From: Hydrotaea diabolus
Lineage: Eukaryota > Arthropoda > Insecta > Diptera > Muscidae
Reading direction: 5' to 3'
Assembly: GCA_963513945.1 (NCBI GenBank)
Contig: OY740719.1
Span: forward strand, 170,634,729-170,698,728
DNA: 64,000 nt
Shown here: positions 43,946 through 55,964 of the stretch, in pieces
Layout: every line of letters begins with the position of its first letter
How positions within the stretch are numbered: the first letter of the stretch is position 1
Program-made: the position numbers and the translations under genes
Notes under the pieces: generated by a model
What the model was told of the DNA's origin: nothing
What the model saw: only the letters and a program-made list of their open reading frames with translations
Databases searched by the model: none

Positions 43946-45192
43946 CTTAGTAGGGACATAAATACTGTTACACACGTTTTATGCTGTAAAATAAAAAGTA
44001 CTGAATGTTTTAGGACCAAATATTTTTAGTATATTTATTGATGTAGATTGTATCCATAAATAATCTACTTATTCGAAATGTCCGCCTTTAGTCGCACACG
44101 CCTTTAGTCGCACTGGCCAATCGTCAACAGCTGCACGAACCTCGTCCAAAATTGGTCACAGCTCGAACCAAAGCAGTCTTAAGAGATCCAATGTTGGGGT
44201 ATATTTTGTGACAAACCTTGTCCTCTAAAACCGTCCACAATTTGTATTCCAATGCGTTCAAATCTGGACTGCCTGAGGGCCATTCTTCAGAGGAAAAGAA
44301 CGCTGGCAGATTGTTTCGAAGCCAGGCCTGGAACTTTTTAGCCTTATGGACCCTGCTGGAAAGTCCATGGCTGGTTTTGGAACATGGAATTGTTAAGAGG
44401 CTTCACAACAGCTTCCAAAACGGTTTCTTGGTAAACTTTGGCCGATGTTTTCACTCCTTGTTCGCAGAACTGCAGGTCAGTGACCCCATCGTAAGAGACA
44501 CCCCACCAAACCATGACTGAAGCAGGGTGAAGACCTATTTCCACCCTTGGGATCAGTACAGATGCTTCCTTAGATGACCGTGCATACACTCTATCATTTT
44601 GCTTGTTAAATTTTTCCTTAACGTTAAAAATTTTTTCATCGGTAAACAAAATTTTTCTGTGCAAGTTATTAGCGTGCTTCACCAAAAGACGTTTGCATTT
44701 TTCAATCCTATTTCGTTTTAAAGCTGCAGTCACTAAACGCCCGGTACGTCGTTTGAAAGCCCCAAGTCCCAAGTCTTTTTTAATGATTCGACTCATGGAC
44801 TTTTGCGTGATATTCATTTCACGGGCCATGATTTTCTATTTTCGGAGCGGATTTCTGCGAATTCTTTAACGGCTTTGATGGCATGCGGTGTTCGAACAGA
44901 GCGTGGGTGGCCCGACCGGTGGCCGTCATTTACATCTCCAGTCTCCTCAAACAGAACATGTGGATTATCCCTAGTGGCCTAAGCGCTTTTTTCATTTCAC
45001 ACTTGAAAAGCGGTACAGTTCTCTTTATCTGACCACTCCATGCTGAAAGTTGAAACAATTTTAAAATCCCATTACAGACTAACGCTATTGAGGTTAACTT
45101 TCAAAACCCATATGACATTAACGGGGTATGTAAAATTCTACTGTTGAAATGAATGTGTTCAATGTTGTAATAGTATTTATGTCCCTACTAAG
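43946..45192 (-). mobile_element. DD37D (maT-like) element, family F copy 5, near full length
   Basis: Both inverted ends of the family are present over 1,247 bp. TA precedes the left end; the right flank reads TG, probably a mutation. The transposase lies on the minus strand. Confidence 0.85.
44080..45044 (-). pseudogene. DD37D transposase pseudogene (family F copy 5)
   Basis: The N-terminus from about 45044 has several small deletions in the HTH region. From MAREMNITQKSMSRIIKKDL the frame is open for 161 residues: LGAFKRRTGRL, KHANNLHRKILFTDEKIFNV (first Asp), YARSSKEASVLIP, VMVWWGVSYDGVTDLQFCEQ, VVKPLNNSMFQNQPWTFQQ. It is then broken just where the second catalytic Asp should be (a short deletion removes DSAP). 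The third Asp block is readable in another frame near 44260. Confidence 0.85.
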
Positions 45193-45379
45193 TGTTATTT
45201 TAAGTTCATGGTTGTGTGGGCGGAGCCACGCCCCTTATCCAATCACGGAGAGCCTTTCAAATATTACCTGCCGAACGTAACTAAATATAAAAATGTTGTA
45301 AGGCATTGTGACTAAGGAAGAGATGGGCTACATATTCAAGAACTTAAAGGGAAAACTATTCTCTGGAAGACAATATTCC

Positions 45380-46440
45380 AAACATGGTTCTTAAAAACGC
45401 TACAATGGAATTTATCCTAGATTATTGTACACTCTTCAACAACATAATCAACAATTTCTACTTTCCGCATTCATGGAAGATAGGCAAAATTGTTACTCTA
45501 CCAAAAAAAGATAAAGACCACAGAGACCGAAAAAATCTTGAGCTATAACAATACTCCCCAATATTAGTAAAATTTTCGAAATCTGTATTAAATCCACATT
45601 AATGAGAATACTGGATAGAGAACAGACAATCAATGATAATCAATTTGGTTTCAAATATAACCATTCCACGATACGTGCTACTCACTTGTTGGTCTCTAAT
45701 ATAAATTGGAATCTTAACAAAAAATTTACACATGAGCATGTCTGATTGATTTTCAAAAGGCTTCTGACAACATATGGATTCCTGGTTTAATAATAACTAA
45801 GCTTATTAACATAAATTTACCACAAAAACTTATTATATTTATTTATAGCATGTTGAGCGAAATATGTTTTGTGATAAGAAATGGAGTTATTGTAAGTGAA
45901 AGAAAATTTCGCATTATGAACGGGCTGCAACCGGGCACAGTGAATGCCCCAGTATTTTTCAATTTATATATTCACGAACTTCTAAAACTCGTTCAGGATT
46001 CAATCGGATTTCTTGATGACTTAATAGTATTTCATGCCGATAACAAGGTAGAGAAAATTAATGTAAATCAGCAACATAAGTTCGATGCGGAGGTAAAATA
46101 TTCTGACGATTGGAATATGAATAATCAATTACGACAAATGTGAGACGATCCTTTTTCGCCCAACCGTAGCAAAATGTAATTTTAAGATCAAGAAATATTG
46201 GAAAACCTTCGGATTAAAGGCTCCACAAAGCAATGAAAGCATACCAAACAAAGAGGCAGTAAAATACTCAGGCCTACATCACTATAGACAAATTTTTATA
46301 TTTTAATGAGCATGTGAAAACCCAGTTAAACAAAGCAAGAATAGATTTTTCAGCTACAAGGCTCTATTTTTTTCAAAACACATAACACCAGAAATAAAAA
46401 CATTGTTATGTAAATCTTGAGTGCGTCCCCTACCCTATCT
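45380..46440 (+). pseudogene. LINE reverse transcriptase, decayed
   Basis: Reads NMVLKNATMEFILDYCTLFN, FYFPHSWKIGKIVTLPKKDK, NISKIFEICIKSTL and NDNQFGFKYNHSTIRATHLL. After stops it reads RKFRIMNGLQPGTVNAPVFF and NLYIHELLKLVQDSIGFLDD (the catalytic YADD-type box as FLDD), then LIVFHADNKVEKINVNQQHK. A C-terminal thumb-like region lies to about 46420. No endonuclease or ORF1 lies nearby. The family is different from the intact LINE at 18.9 kb. Clade not assigned. Confidence 0.8.
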
Positions 46441-46544
46441 GGTTTAACGTATTGCTATCTTACATGGAACTGATACGAAAATTCGAACGAAAATGCCTTC
46501 GTGAAAATGCCTTTATAGGGCGTCAAGTATAAGTAGAGTATCCA

Positions 46545-46835
46545 ACTCTATTATTTTGCTTCAGCATCGCCAGAATGTGCGTTGCTTGACGCTGTTCTAT
46601 CGTTAATTTCATGGACGGTTATCAGACATCCGTCGTATTATTCCTGACGTGAGGATATTTGGCGGGTATATTCGACTTTGAAGGAAATAACACCCGTTTG
46701 TTATCGATTGGTTTTCGCTGTTATGTTGACCGACTTCCGGCAAATGCATTTTCCATTAATTACAACATCCGGAAGTTTCAGGCAAGTGTCAATAAACACT
46801 ACTCCCTCTTTCTACGACTTAAGACAAAAATTTAA
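46545..46835 (+). pseudogene. 3' end fragment of the LINE family seen at 52.0-53.9 kb
   Basis: Reads TLFYRYFHGRLSDIRRIIPD, VRIFGGYIRL, HPFVIDW and FRQVSINTTPSFYDL-like sequence. It parallels SLFYHYIHGVYSSDIRGLIP, VRMFGRDTRLSR and HPFVIDW on the minus strand at 52.2-52.4 kb. It lies directly after an unrelated RT fragment. Confidence 0.65.
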
Positions 46836-47645
46836 GGTTTTAATTTGGTGACATACAATTGTTTTTCTAGGCACGCCCCTCTGGTACATGCCACAAAAAT
46901 GTGTTTTGTTCAGCATTGATATGAACAAACAAAACTTGTCAGTGCGTAAAACTCACTTAAATTGTAAACTCCATTATAGTTTTATAGCAGCTTTATACAG
47001 ATTTAAGAAAAGAGTGTATGACACGCACCATCCAGGTATCCTGTGCAAACGTCCAAAGCGCCCCAATTTAGTACCTCCACGCTAACGACCATTTACGAAA
47101 TTTCGAAAAATTCGATACGCTCCAAGCAGTGGAGAACAGAGAGGGGGTATATGTAAGTCGGATCAACCGACTGATACTTTTGACTTGTTTTTTGTTTTCT
47201 TCTCCACTCAACCCTTGCACTTGCATTTTAGTAGACCCATTTTCCATCACATCGCCTTTGAGTGCTTCAGAAGTAATAAAATAATATATTTTGATGACGT
47301 TGTGGTGGCCTTTTAGTAGTCTTGAATTTATTGCTCGTTTGTAGCCCAACCCCATAGCCTTTGGGAATACCCAAAGCAGTGTTCTTACAAAGAACAATAG
47401 AAACTAAAAGCACTGAGTTATAAGCATTGAATGGTAGCAATGCTCAAGGAAATGTCAAAAAGAAAAGATGCATTATTTTTATTGAATATACCCTAGCAGA
47501 AAGCGCAAGTAAGCGTTTTTTACCACTGCCAAGTAATGGGAGTGCACGAAAATGAAAGATCATCTTGACTTTCAATGCATCAGATTTTATTGGGTGCATG
47601 ATTTGTCCTCTACGGTATAAATATTTGGAATGATGTCTGTGTACA
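46836..47645. other. No recognisable gene
   Basis: Open frames 46888-47085 (plus) and 47068-47397 (minus) have no motif I recognise. Confidence 0.35.
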
Positions 47646-47647
47646 TA

Positions 47648-48470
47648 AAGGGTAATTTAATTTTAACATTGCATTAAAGGGTGGCTTAACTAAAATGCAC
47701 GATGTAAGTTGTAAATAGAAAATAAAGTTGTAGACATTTATCTTATTTTTTTATTACGATATAAGGAAATCGGCGTAATCCCTGAAGCATTTGGCCGATA
47801 GACATAAAAAGATTCAATGTTGTTTCTTTGTCAAATTAAATCATCCTTTAGCTCTTGAATTTTTTTTAGCTTATTGACGTTGGTTTTTTCTTTTAAATAA
47901 TCCCAAAGAAAGAAGTCAATGGTTTCCAATAACATAATTGGGCAACCAATTATCATCTCCACGACATGAGATGGTGGGCTTGGAATAATTAGCTGCGAAG
48001 AAGACCCTATTTCTCGCACAAAAGAGCAATTTTTGTTGGTTGTGTGGCAATTGAAACCATCCTGTTGAAACCACATATCGTCCAGGTGCATATCCTAAAT
48101 TTCAGGACACAAGAAGTCCGTTATCATCTCGCGAACACCATTTAGAGTAACTGCATGGCCGACCTCATTTTCGATGAAGCCGACAGCCCATAAACAGCGC
48201 CAAAGCGTCACATTTTGTGGATATATCGTCTTTTCATAAAACAATCATGAATTCTCATTTTCCCAAATGCTGCAATTCTGCTTGTTAACGGATTTACTGT
48301 GAACATATTTGGTCAATTAAGCTGACCAAAAAATCAAGAAGTGCACGAAAATCATTTTGATTGAACGCTAATTTTCGTAAAACGCTTCAAAATCCTGACA
48401 AGATACACAATTGTATACATTTCCATGGTTAAATTTGCCAAATACTGAAACAAAAAAATGTTGTTATGCA
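47648..48470 (-). pseudogene. DD41D-type element, lineage B-prime copy 2
   Basis: Begins with two stacked terminal-repeat remnants, AAGGGTAATTTAATTTTAAC at 47648 and AAGGGTGGCTTAACTAAAAT at about 47674. The second matches the end of the element at 29026-29315. The minus-strand transposase from ATG near 48430 reads MEMYTIVYLVRILKRFT, then SVNKQNCSIWENENS-like sequence, MWFQQDGFNCHTTNKNC (second catalytic Asp) and ETIDFFLWDYLKEKTNVNKL (third Asp region). Multiple stops. The right terminal repeat was not found. Confidence 0.7.
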
Positions 48471-48976
48471 TTCATAGTGGTGATATACAAGCTATATGAA
48501 CTATAAGTATTGATATTTTTTCAAAGGTTGACTCAGTCCTTGTAAGGGAAACATTTTTAGCTTTTGACAAATCCATTTCCAATACCAAACGTTACGGTTT
48601 GCCAGTTTCTGCCAAATTAAGCCATCTTGCTTGATAGTGCGACCTGATTCTTGTTTTCTGCAGACAAACGGACATGGTATTTCTTGTATTTAATGGTATT
48701 GCAAATATAATGATTAAGTCAATATGACATCTTAAGGATGGTATTCAATTTGTTCCATGATTGCAAGCCTTAATTTCGCGCAGATCTTCTAAGCACGTGC
48801 TTATCTCATATTGATTTCATTCTCTAAACACGCTGTGGAACAGGGGTTTATCAGTTAATGCAGCTGTTTGAATCACTTAGAAAAAAGTGTAACATTACAT
48901 TACAAATTTTTCCCATCGACTCAGAATTATTTTCTAGTTCGATTTTGACTTGTCCCACTGCCCGCCTGCCCATATA
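48471..48976. other. No recognisable gene
   Basis: AT-rich, nothing assigned. Confidence 0.3.
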
Positions 48977-49420
48977 CTGGGTGGGCCAAAAGTTAATATG
49001 GGGTTAAAAACTTAAATAACTTTTTCGTTTATTAATTTTCGTTTTTATTTCTTTTCTCAGATTAATAATATACAAAATGGAAATTTTTTGTCACTTAAAT
49101 GACCCCGGTTTTCAGCTTCGCAGTAAAGGGCTCGATTTAGAGTATTTTCCATAGCATATAATAAAATTTTCCATCTTCATTATCGAAAAGTAAGGCCCAA
49201 TGATATTTGCAGATATGATCCCACACCATACTGTACACCTAATAGGGAGCAATTGGCTTTGATGAATGGCTCATGAATTTTCAGATCCGCAAACCCTTCA
49301 TTTCTGCTTATTTACAAAGCTATCAAATGAAAATGAGCCTTATTACTCATGCGTTTGCGTTAAAATAATTGATCGCTGATTTCAATAATAATATTCTATT
49401 ATTCTTTTTCTTTGTTTAGT
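48977..49420 (-). pseudogene. Another decayed Tc1/mariner-type transposase fragment
   Basis: The plus strand starts CTGGGTGGGCCAAAAGTTAA, a typical terminal repeat look. The minus strand reads MSNKAHFHL near 49340, PIRCTVWCGIISANIIGPYF near 49230 and YAMENTLNRALYCEAEN near 49120. These correspond to the first catalytic block and the TVWCG..GPYF block of DD41D-like transposases. The second and third catalytic blocks are absent or unreadable. Confidence 0.55.
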
Positions 49421-49497
49421 TATAAATCTCTTCATTATTTATTCTCCAATAATATAATTATAAATGTTTAAACGCAAAAGTCTTAAATACGAGTATA

Positions 49498-49724
49498 TGT
49501 GACAGCGCAGAGAGAAAGGGACCTAAGGGTAAAAAAATCAATTTTATTTTGTTTTCTTTTTTTGATGTGGACAACATCTGAGCATCGAATGAGACCGATC
49601 CCAGAGATATGCGCGTTTTATGAAAGTGATGGTACACCAAAGATACACGTATTTAAATATTAATTGGCTCTCCTGAACAAAATTGGTTTTTACCCTTAGG
49701 TCCCTTTCTATTTTCCGCGTTACA
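49498..49724. mobile_element. MITE family D copy 2, short monomeric form
   Basis: The ends TGTGACAGCGCAGAGAGAAA and the complement of TGTAACGCGGAAAATAGAAA are flanked by TA on both sides. Length 227 bp, with only one copy of the internal block found twice in copies 1 and 4. This suggests the monomer is the ancestral form or a collapsed dimer. Confidence 0.8.
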
Positions 49725-50136
49725 TATGTTGATAACATTTTTCGCATTCTTTTGTTTTGGGCTAATGACGTTCGGTATTGAAATTTTGAGAAATCAATTC
49801 AAGTTCTGATATAGCCTATATCCAAAGGTACTTCCTAAGGTAAACCTAAGGTAAACCTAACTAAGAGTTTTCTCAACGAAATATGTTTTGTCGCGTTATA
49901 TTGAACACAGAATAACCATTTCTTAAAATAAACAAGATCGGCTCTAATATTTAAGTAGACTTTATACAAACTAAGGGGTTTACCGACCTGAAATTTGCGA
50001 ATTTTACAGATTTCAACAACACCTTTTTAGGGCCAGAGGATTTCTCTAGATAATGAACGACAAAGATGATTGTAGTAAATAACCAGAAGGACAGCCATTT
50101 TTTTTGGGCCGGGAATTAAGTTTATAAAAGTACATA
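49725..50136. other. No recognisable gene
   Basis: AT-rich. TAAGGTAAACC is repeated in tandem near 49840-49860. Confidence 0.3.
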
Positions 50137-50209
50137 TGTGAAACGCAAAATAGAAAGGGACCTAAGGGTAAAAATCAGTTTTGTTCAGGAGAGCCATTTT
50201 AAAGATTTA

Positions 50210-51016
50210 CAGCCGTATTCATAAAAATTTAAAACAGCTTTACAAACGATTGTTAAGCTTAATGTATGAAAACTGTATTCATAAACGATTATTAGCTTAA
50301 TAATCGTTTTGTAAACCATTATTAAATGTGTGCATTTTAATATTCTTTCGACCCTACTTTAACAGTGTTTTAAAGTGAGGTTTGTGTTTGTTTGTTTACA
50401 TTTACACACATATTTTTGGAATTTTTCGAATACAACGAAGAAAAAAAATATTTTTAAAATATACGATTAGAATGGATACGTTAATTTTTTTTGCGTTTGC
50501 AATCGTCATTTTTTCCATTTTCATTTATAAAAACTTCTTTATGGAAAAAACGCAACACAAAAAAGGGAAAATTGTAAAAAGTTCACTAGTGATGTGTAAA
50601 CAATCAAAATAAGAATAATATTATTCGTTATGCGAATACCTTTTTTTTATCAGTAATACATAATTGATCTCAATTTGTCTTTTATTTAAACACGATTTTG
50701 TTTTTATTATTTTACAAGTAAGCATATAAATATTTTTTGTTTATTAAATCAGTTCTTTGTAAAATAAACAATACAAAAAATATATAGATTCGACTACTCA
50801 CATAATTGATAATCGTATAACTGCATCATTAAGATTGAAATGACAAGTCAAAACGACAGTGTTGCCAGCATTGAATCGACAAATTGATTAAATTGTATAT
50901 TTGTTAAAGTAGTGTTTATGAATACGTTTTCTTAACAATCATTTGTTAGGCAAAAAGTGTTTGTTAACTAATATGTACTTTAAATCCCAATTAAGAGTTT
51001 TTTATGAATATGGCTG
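50210..51016. mobile_element. PIF/Harbinger-like element inside MITE D copy 3
   Basis: The inverted ends CAGCCGTATTCATAAAAA and CAGCCATATTCATAAAAAA are flanked by a 3-bp TTA duplication (50207-50209 and 51017-51019). The TTA/TAA target is characteristic of the PIF/Harbinger superfamily. Subterminal copies of TATTCATAAA recur inside both ends (near 50274 and 50915). No transposase or Myb-like gene is present. One short hydrophobic open frame lies at 50472-50612. Confidence 0.75.
50472..50612 (+). CDS. Short hydrophobic open frame inside the Harbinger-like element (46 aa)
   Basis: Starts MDTLIFFAFAIVIFSIFIYK, one likely membrane segment of about 17 residues, followed by a short Lys-rich tail (EKTQHKKGKIVK). 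It could be a chance frame in AT-rich DNA, since hydrophobic codons are T-rich. No family is recognised. Confidence 0.2.
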   Translation: MDTLIFFAFAIVIFSIFIYKNFFMEKTQHKKGKIVKSSLVMCKQSK

Positions 51017-51619
51017 TTAAATACGTATATCTTTGGTGTACCATCACTTTCATAAAACGCGCATATCTCTGGGAGGGAACACTTTTGGGGCATGGGATCG
51101 GCCTCATTCGATGCGCAGATAAAAAAAAAATGTGAAAATTGATTTTTTTTACCCTTAGGTCCCTTTCGCTATGTGCTGTCACATATGCCCTTGTTTAAAA
51201 GAATTTTCGTCTTGAGGATTTCGAAGTAAAACCGTATGCATATTGTTGTCGTGAAACATTAAAACATCCTATTTTTAAGTTTGGCGTTTTCGTTCGTACT
51301 TTTTTTCGCAAAAAGTAAAAAAAAAACTTCTTCGAAATCTTTTGGGAATTAAGGTGCTCCACAAAAATGTTGCCTTGTTAATTTCAAGACAATCCTAGAG
51401 TAATTTCTGTAGTAGTTTTAAAAGATCCTCAAAGACTAGTCACCCGCGCAAAATTTTATCTTCAAGTCCAGCTACATCATCTTATATTTTGAGATGGACT
51501 ACTAACAGTCTGCTTGTATCACGGAAACTGTTTCTCATTCCCAAGCATAGATAGATCCCACGTGCGTAGAGACCAGACAGATTTGGCCTCATATGAATTA
51601 GCAGAGAACGAGGATCACG

Positions 51620-51960
51620 AATTATCTGCCAAGGAACTATCTAAGAAACCTGATTGCGGTCATCTATGTCCACTGGCCTTTAGGCGTTTGCGCTAGGAGA
51701 CTAAGTCATCAACGACTTCTGTGGGAGTTGCAACAATGAAGAGGACAGCTGAATGGCTTCACTGCAACTGTCTGGCATTTTGTGGACTTAAAACGCAAAC
51801 TGTTTGGTCTTCAAAGAGGCTGTGGCCAGGTAGGATCGAACATATTATTCGCGACTAGTACTCGGTATCACAACGGGACCTACTCATGAGCCCAAGTGAG
51901 CTATGCTTCGATTGACTAACAATTTAACTCAACCTAACCTAGTTTCAGTAGAGCTTATCG
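51620..51960 (+). pseudogene. LINE 3' coding fragment, after the RNase H domain
   Basis: Reads RNLIAVI and HWPLGVCARRLSHQRLLWEL with one stop. This resembles the LTGHWP.G.HA.RLG...CRSC block at the C-terminus of RNase H-bearing LINEs. A damaged TVWHFVDLKRKLFG tail follows. It may belong to the same family as the RNase H fragment at 8826-9350. Confidence 0.45.
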
Positions 51961-52045
51961 AAGGCAAAAAATCTATAGGTCTAATATTAGCGTGTCATTT
52001 TGGCATTTTTTTAAAAGCAGTTTTTTTTAATTAGCACTCAGGGGT

Positions 52046-53915
52046 TTACCCCAAAACATGCAATGCGTTGCATTGCGTTGGTCGGCGGAAAGGAAGGGAT
52101 CGAAGGGGGAAAAATGGAGTAGTGTTTATTGACATTCGTCTTGAATTTCTGAAAGTCGTAATTGGTGGGAAATACATTTGCCTGAAGTCGATTTCAGATA
52201 CGGACAGTACGGGCGAAAAGCGAATTCGATCTGTAGTGTATTGTGCCGTCAACCGGCCAATCGATAACAAATGGGTGTGAATTTCTAGAAAGTCGTGTAT
52301 CCCTGCCGAACATCCTTACGTCAGGAATAAGACCACGAATGTCTGAAGAATACACACCATGGATGTAGTGATAGAACAGCGACACACAACCCACATTCCA
52401 TCATTGAAATGAAGTAGGTTGTATAGATATCGAAAAGATCAGAAGGAGTGAAATATTTCTTGCACCGCTTTAGGAAACCTATACACTCTAGTGCTTCTTT
52501 CGACACTTCGAATAAATGTCTCGACCAACGAACAATGTATTTTCATGTCCAGAACATCAGGAGCATCTGATTGTTCGACATCCATACCATCGATAGATAA
52601 TGACGTGTTGGGTAAGTGAATCGCTTGTGAGGCAACAAGCATCACTGCGTCTAACGCGCATTAAAATCGACTCTATTCACTCGACCCCATTTGGAAATGG
52701 ACAGTAGGTCCCAGCCAAGTGTCTCATCTATAATTCGCCTTTGGTCTTCGATATCTTGAAGACTCGGCCTACGGTCGAATGAATATGAATGACAGAGGTT
52801 GCTGCCATCCGCGAAAGAGTAGATTGGATTCACGGTCTGACCCAAAAGATCATCAATGAAAATATGAAATAATGAGGGAGAAAGGACAAAGCCTTGCGGC
52901 ACACCTGCGGTCAGCCTACGTTTATTGGATGAGAACCCATCTACAACAACTCGTATAGTGCTATCTCTGAGAAAGCTCCATATCATTCAAGCAAATGTAC
53001 TACCGACACCAAACGCGTCCAGCTTTGATTAGTGTGCACCGTGCCAGACTCTATAAAATGCCTTGGAGATATCCTGAGCCACAAACGTACTCTCACCAAA
53101 CTGGTGGATAGACCGACTCCAGCTTTCCGACAGGAAAGCCATCAGGTCTCCCGTAGAGCGATTTCTACGGAAGCCATACTGTCGATCGCTAAGCAGGGCG
53201 TTGAATTCGAGATACCTTACAAGATAATGGTTAACCGTGCTCTCCATTACCTTGGAGAGCGCAGAGCAAATCGCGATTGGCCGATAATTCGCAGGATTAT
53301 TGGCTTCATCCTTTTTAGGGATCGGCTGGACCTTCGCAACCTTCCAGCACGCTGGGAAGACTCCCGCACGATAAGCAAGGTTGAAAATATTGCGCAGTGG
53401 ACGGGCTAGCGTAGAGAAGCACTTACATATGACTAGTGCCGAGATACCATCCGGGCCGGTAACTTACTAACATCGAGATTCGCCAGAACCCTTTTAACTC
53501 CACGAGTTCGAAAAAATTTCTTAGGCATGGAACTAGATACGTTTTCGATCTCAGGAAGTGGTTGATTGCTCTCCTCCAAACATTTCAGCCAATATGTTGG
53601 CTTTATCAACCGGGTGAGTGAATGCCCGGTCGTCTTTAACAAGAGTTGGGATAGATGAAGAACTTTCCTTTACTCTTCTTACAAACCACCAAAAGCTCTT
53701 ACTTCCCCTGGGAGAAGTAAGAACCTTTGACGTTGCTCGTAAAGAAGCCTTTAACGCCTAAGCACTCTGGCACACGAAGTTCTAGCCTGTTTACGCAGCA
53801 GTTCAGTATTGACGTTTTTGTTTAAACGCCAATTTCTGAACGCCTCCTCTTTGGATCTGACAGCATCCTTGCATGCCTGGTTAAACCAACTTTTTTGGCT
53901 GGTTTAACCGACTTA
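52046..53915 (-). pseudogene. LINE reverse transcriptase, long decayed copy
   Basis: Reads from 53915 down: KSWFNQACKDAVRSKEEAFR, TSPG-like linker, MESTVNHYLVRYLEFNALLS, DRQYGFRRNRSTGDLMAFLS, TFVAQDISKAFYRVWH, VVVDGFSSNKRRLTAGVPQG, FVLSPSLFHIFIDDLL and the catalytic box SFADGSNLCHSYSF (FADD changed to FADG). These are followed by ISKWGRVNRVDFNA, a C-terminal domain with LFYHYIHGVYSSDIR, and VIDWPVDGTIHYRSN. Several frameshifts. The endonuclease and ORF1 are absent, as expected of a 5'-truncated insertion. Confidence 0.85.
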
Positions 53916-55964
53916 ATTTTAGTTTGAAAAAAGAGACCTTATCGTCCTTTTTGAATAAAAAATATAAAATTTGTTATTTGTTGTTTGGTTCATAAATTGT
54001 TAATTCTCAAATATGGAACTAAAGGTAAACTTCTATCAAATCAGTGATCTTTGCATGATTAAATTCTACTCACTGGCCGAATCCTCTTGTGTTATGTTAG
54101 CTTTGAACGACTGATTCATGTTATAGGGAAGCATTTCCATGGCATAAAGTTAGAAAATACCGTCTTAAAAATGTTCTACTTCCCAGATTTTAATCTGGTT
54201 TCTTGTGTGTGAAAATTTTGCTCTCTAACCACTTTAACACGACGAAACAGAGAGTTTGTACTCGCTTTTTAAGAATATAATCGCAGCCAGCCGAATCTGA
54301 TTTTAGTAATGTACCAAATTTCGGGTACATCGTTAGATAAAATCATTAAATTTTATTAAATCTGTATATTGTCTATCATTTTTTTCACTCGTACCACCTC
54401 CATACGACTAACTCATTTTTATTCCCTTCAGTAATAGCCATTATGCAAATGTATCAACTACCGCAAGGATTCATCTTTCTCACTGGAGACGGCAGCGATC
54501 ACAGTGGCACCCGGGCGGAGCAGTGTAAGAAGCACAATGTGAAAAAGACTGCCAGTGAATAACACACTATGACTTTTTTTCGCTACATTATAACGCCTCG
54601 GGGTGTAATTACAACTTTCGTTAGCTCGAGTTGCAATGAATTTTCCGACATCAATTCGCTGTGACGCAGTTATCCCACTGATGTCGGCAATGATGACGGT
54701 GATGAAAAGTTTTCGGTGCCATCGACAAAAAAAGCGAAGATGAAAAAAATATCCTGTGAATTTACGCAAATGAGAACTTGTTACATTTCTATAATTTATA
54801 TGCAAACATCGGGACAATGAAAGTCGTTTTCATTATTCTCCTTGCGTTCATTTTCACTATTATCGTTATTACCTCAACTCTCGGGCCGCTTCTTGTATCA
54901 CTCGCATTTCATGGCACAAAACGGAAATATAAGTGGCTGAGGCAAGGAAGGAAATCAAACGGTGAAACTTTTTCCATTTTTTTCTTTAGCAGCTTTTTTT
55001 GGCACTTTCAACAAAACCAACCAAACCAAAAAAAGGAAATACTTCAAATTTCCAAATATACCACAGCAGCAGAATTGTTAACAAAATTAAAGATTTTACT
55101 CCTGGGTGATAAAAGGCAACAAATGAAAATTTATTAAGTTTCAGTTCGTTTTCCTCCCCTCTCTCCCCCTCCCAGGACTATTTCTCGTTGTATTTATGCA
55201 CAAAAGAATTTAAATAATAGTACATATTTCCCCAGTGCTACATAATAATAAAAATATTTATTTCGTTTTTTTCTCTCTCTCTCCAACAGGGCGTAAATAT
55301 TAGGCTCGAAATTCATTTATAACTACATTTCCACCCAACCACTAGTGTTTGGCGCCACATCCTTTGAAAGGCTTACGTACAGTAACCCAAAACGGCCATA
55401 TGCTTCAGCGATTCTTCTTGCCCAATCCCCATAGAGTTGTTTGCACACCATTCACCAGTCATGGCAAAGAATGCAGAATCGAGGCTGCTGAATGCCAATT
55501 TCGGTATGTTGCAGTTGCTTGGTTATGGTTGCATTTGCATATTTCTCAATATACGATACAATTTGCTATAAATATAAGTGCTGGGTATGCCTGCATTCAT
55601 TTAGGGATCGTTTTCAAACAATTTATGCAAATATTCAATTGGCTCGCTTCGACACCACAACGGGGCAGTACGTACTATAGGAAAATTGAAAAATGATAAA
55701 TGGGTTTGGTAGGGCTCCGAGTTTTTAAATATTTTAAAATATTAAATTACTATAAAATTTTATTCATTTCGAGTGAATTATTATGTTCATTTAATAAATG
55801 CAATTCGATCTCCATGGAAATAAAAAAATAATAAATAATTTTTATTTATTAATATTAGTTAATAATTTTATTTTAGTTCTCATTAGTCCATATTAAATAT
55901 TAATCGCTCGTTTAAACCATATGGTCGGTTTTATTGGTAACCTTGGATCCTTGAGTCTTGGCCT
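53916..55964. other. Gene-free stretch with two unexplained open frames
   Basis: A 119-codon frame at 54778-55137 has one hydrophobic segment (VVFIILLAFIFTIIVI), with a methionine at about 54817. A 115-codon frame at 55349-55696 has no recognisable domain. Neither is supported by anything but openness. The block at 54440-54780 is less AT-rich than the rest and could be unique DNA. Confidence 0.3.

Larger units (their letters stand above)
50137..51183. mobile_element. MITE family D copy 3, split by a Harbinger-like element
   Basis: The ends TGTGAAACGCAAAATAGAAA and the complement of TGTGACAGCACATAGCGAAA are flanked by TA. MITE sequence stops at 50209 and resumes at 51017, with an intervening 807-bp element and a TTA duplication. 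The restored MITE is close to copy 2, including the shared AATACGTATATCTTTGGTG segment. Confidence 0.85.

Noticed and set aside
45200..45245. GC-rich GTGGGCGGAGCCACGCCCC as a promoter element
   Set aside because: The phrase type (CCGCCCAC and CCACGCCC) recurs in fly transposon debris and in the Helitron 5' repeats. No gene follows.
54778..55137. 119-codon frame with a hydrophobic segment
   Set aside because: The in-frame ATG lies well inside, the hydrophobic run can arise from T-rich DNA, and no family is recognised. Mentioned only in the gap entry.
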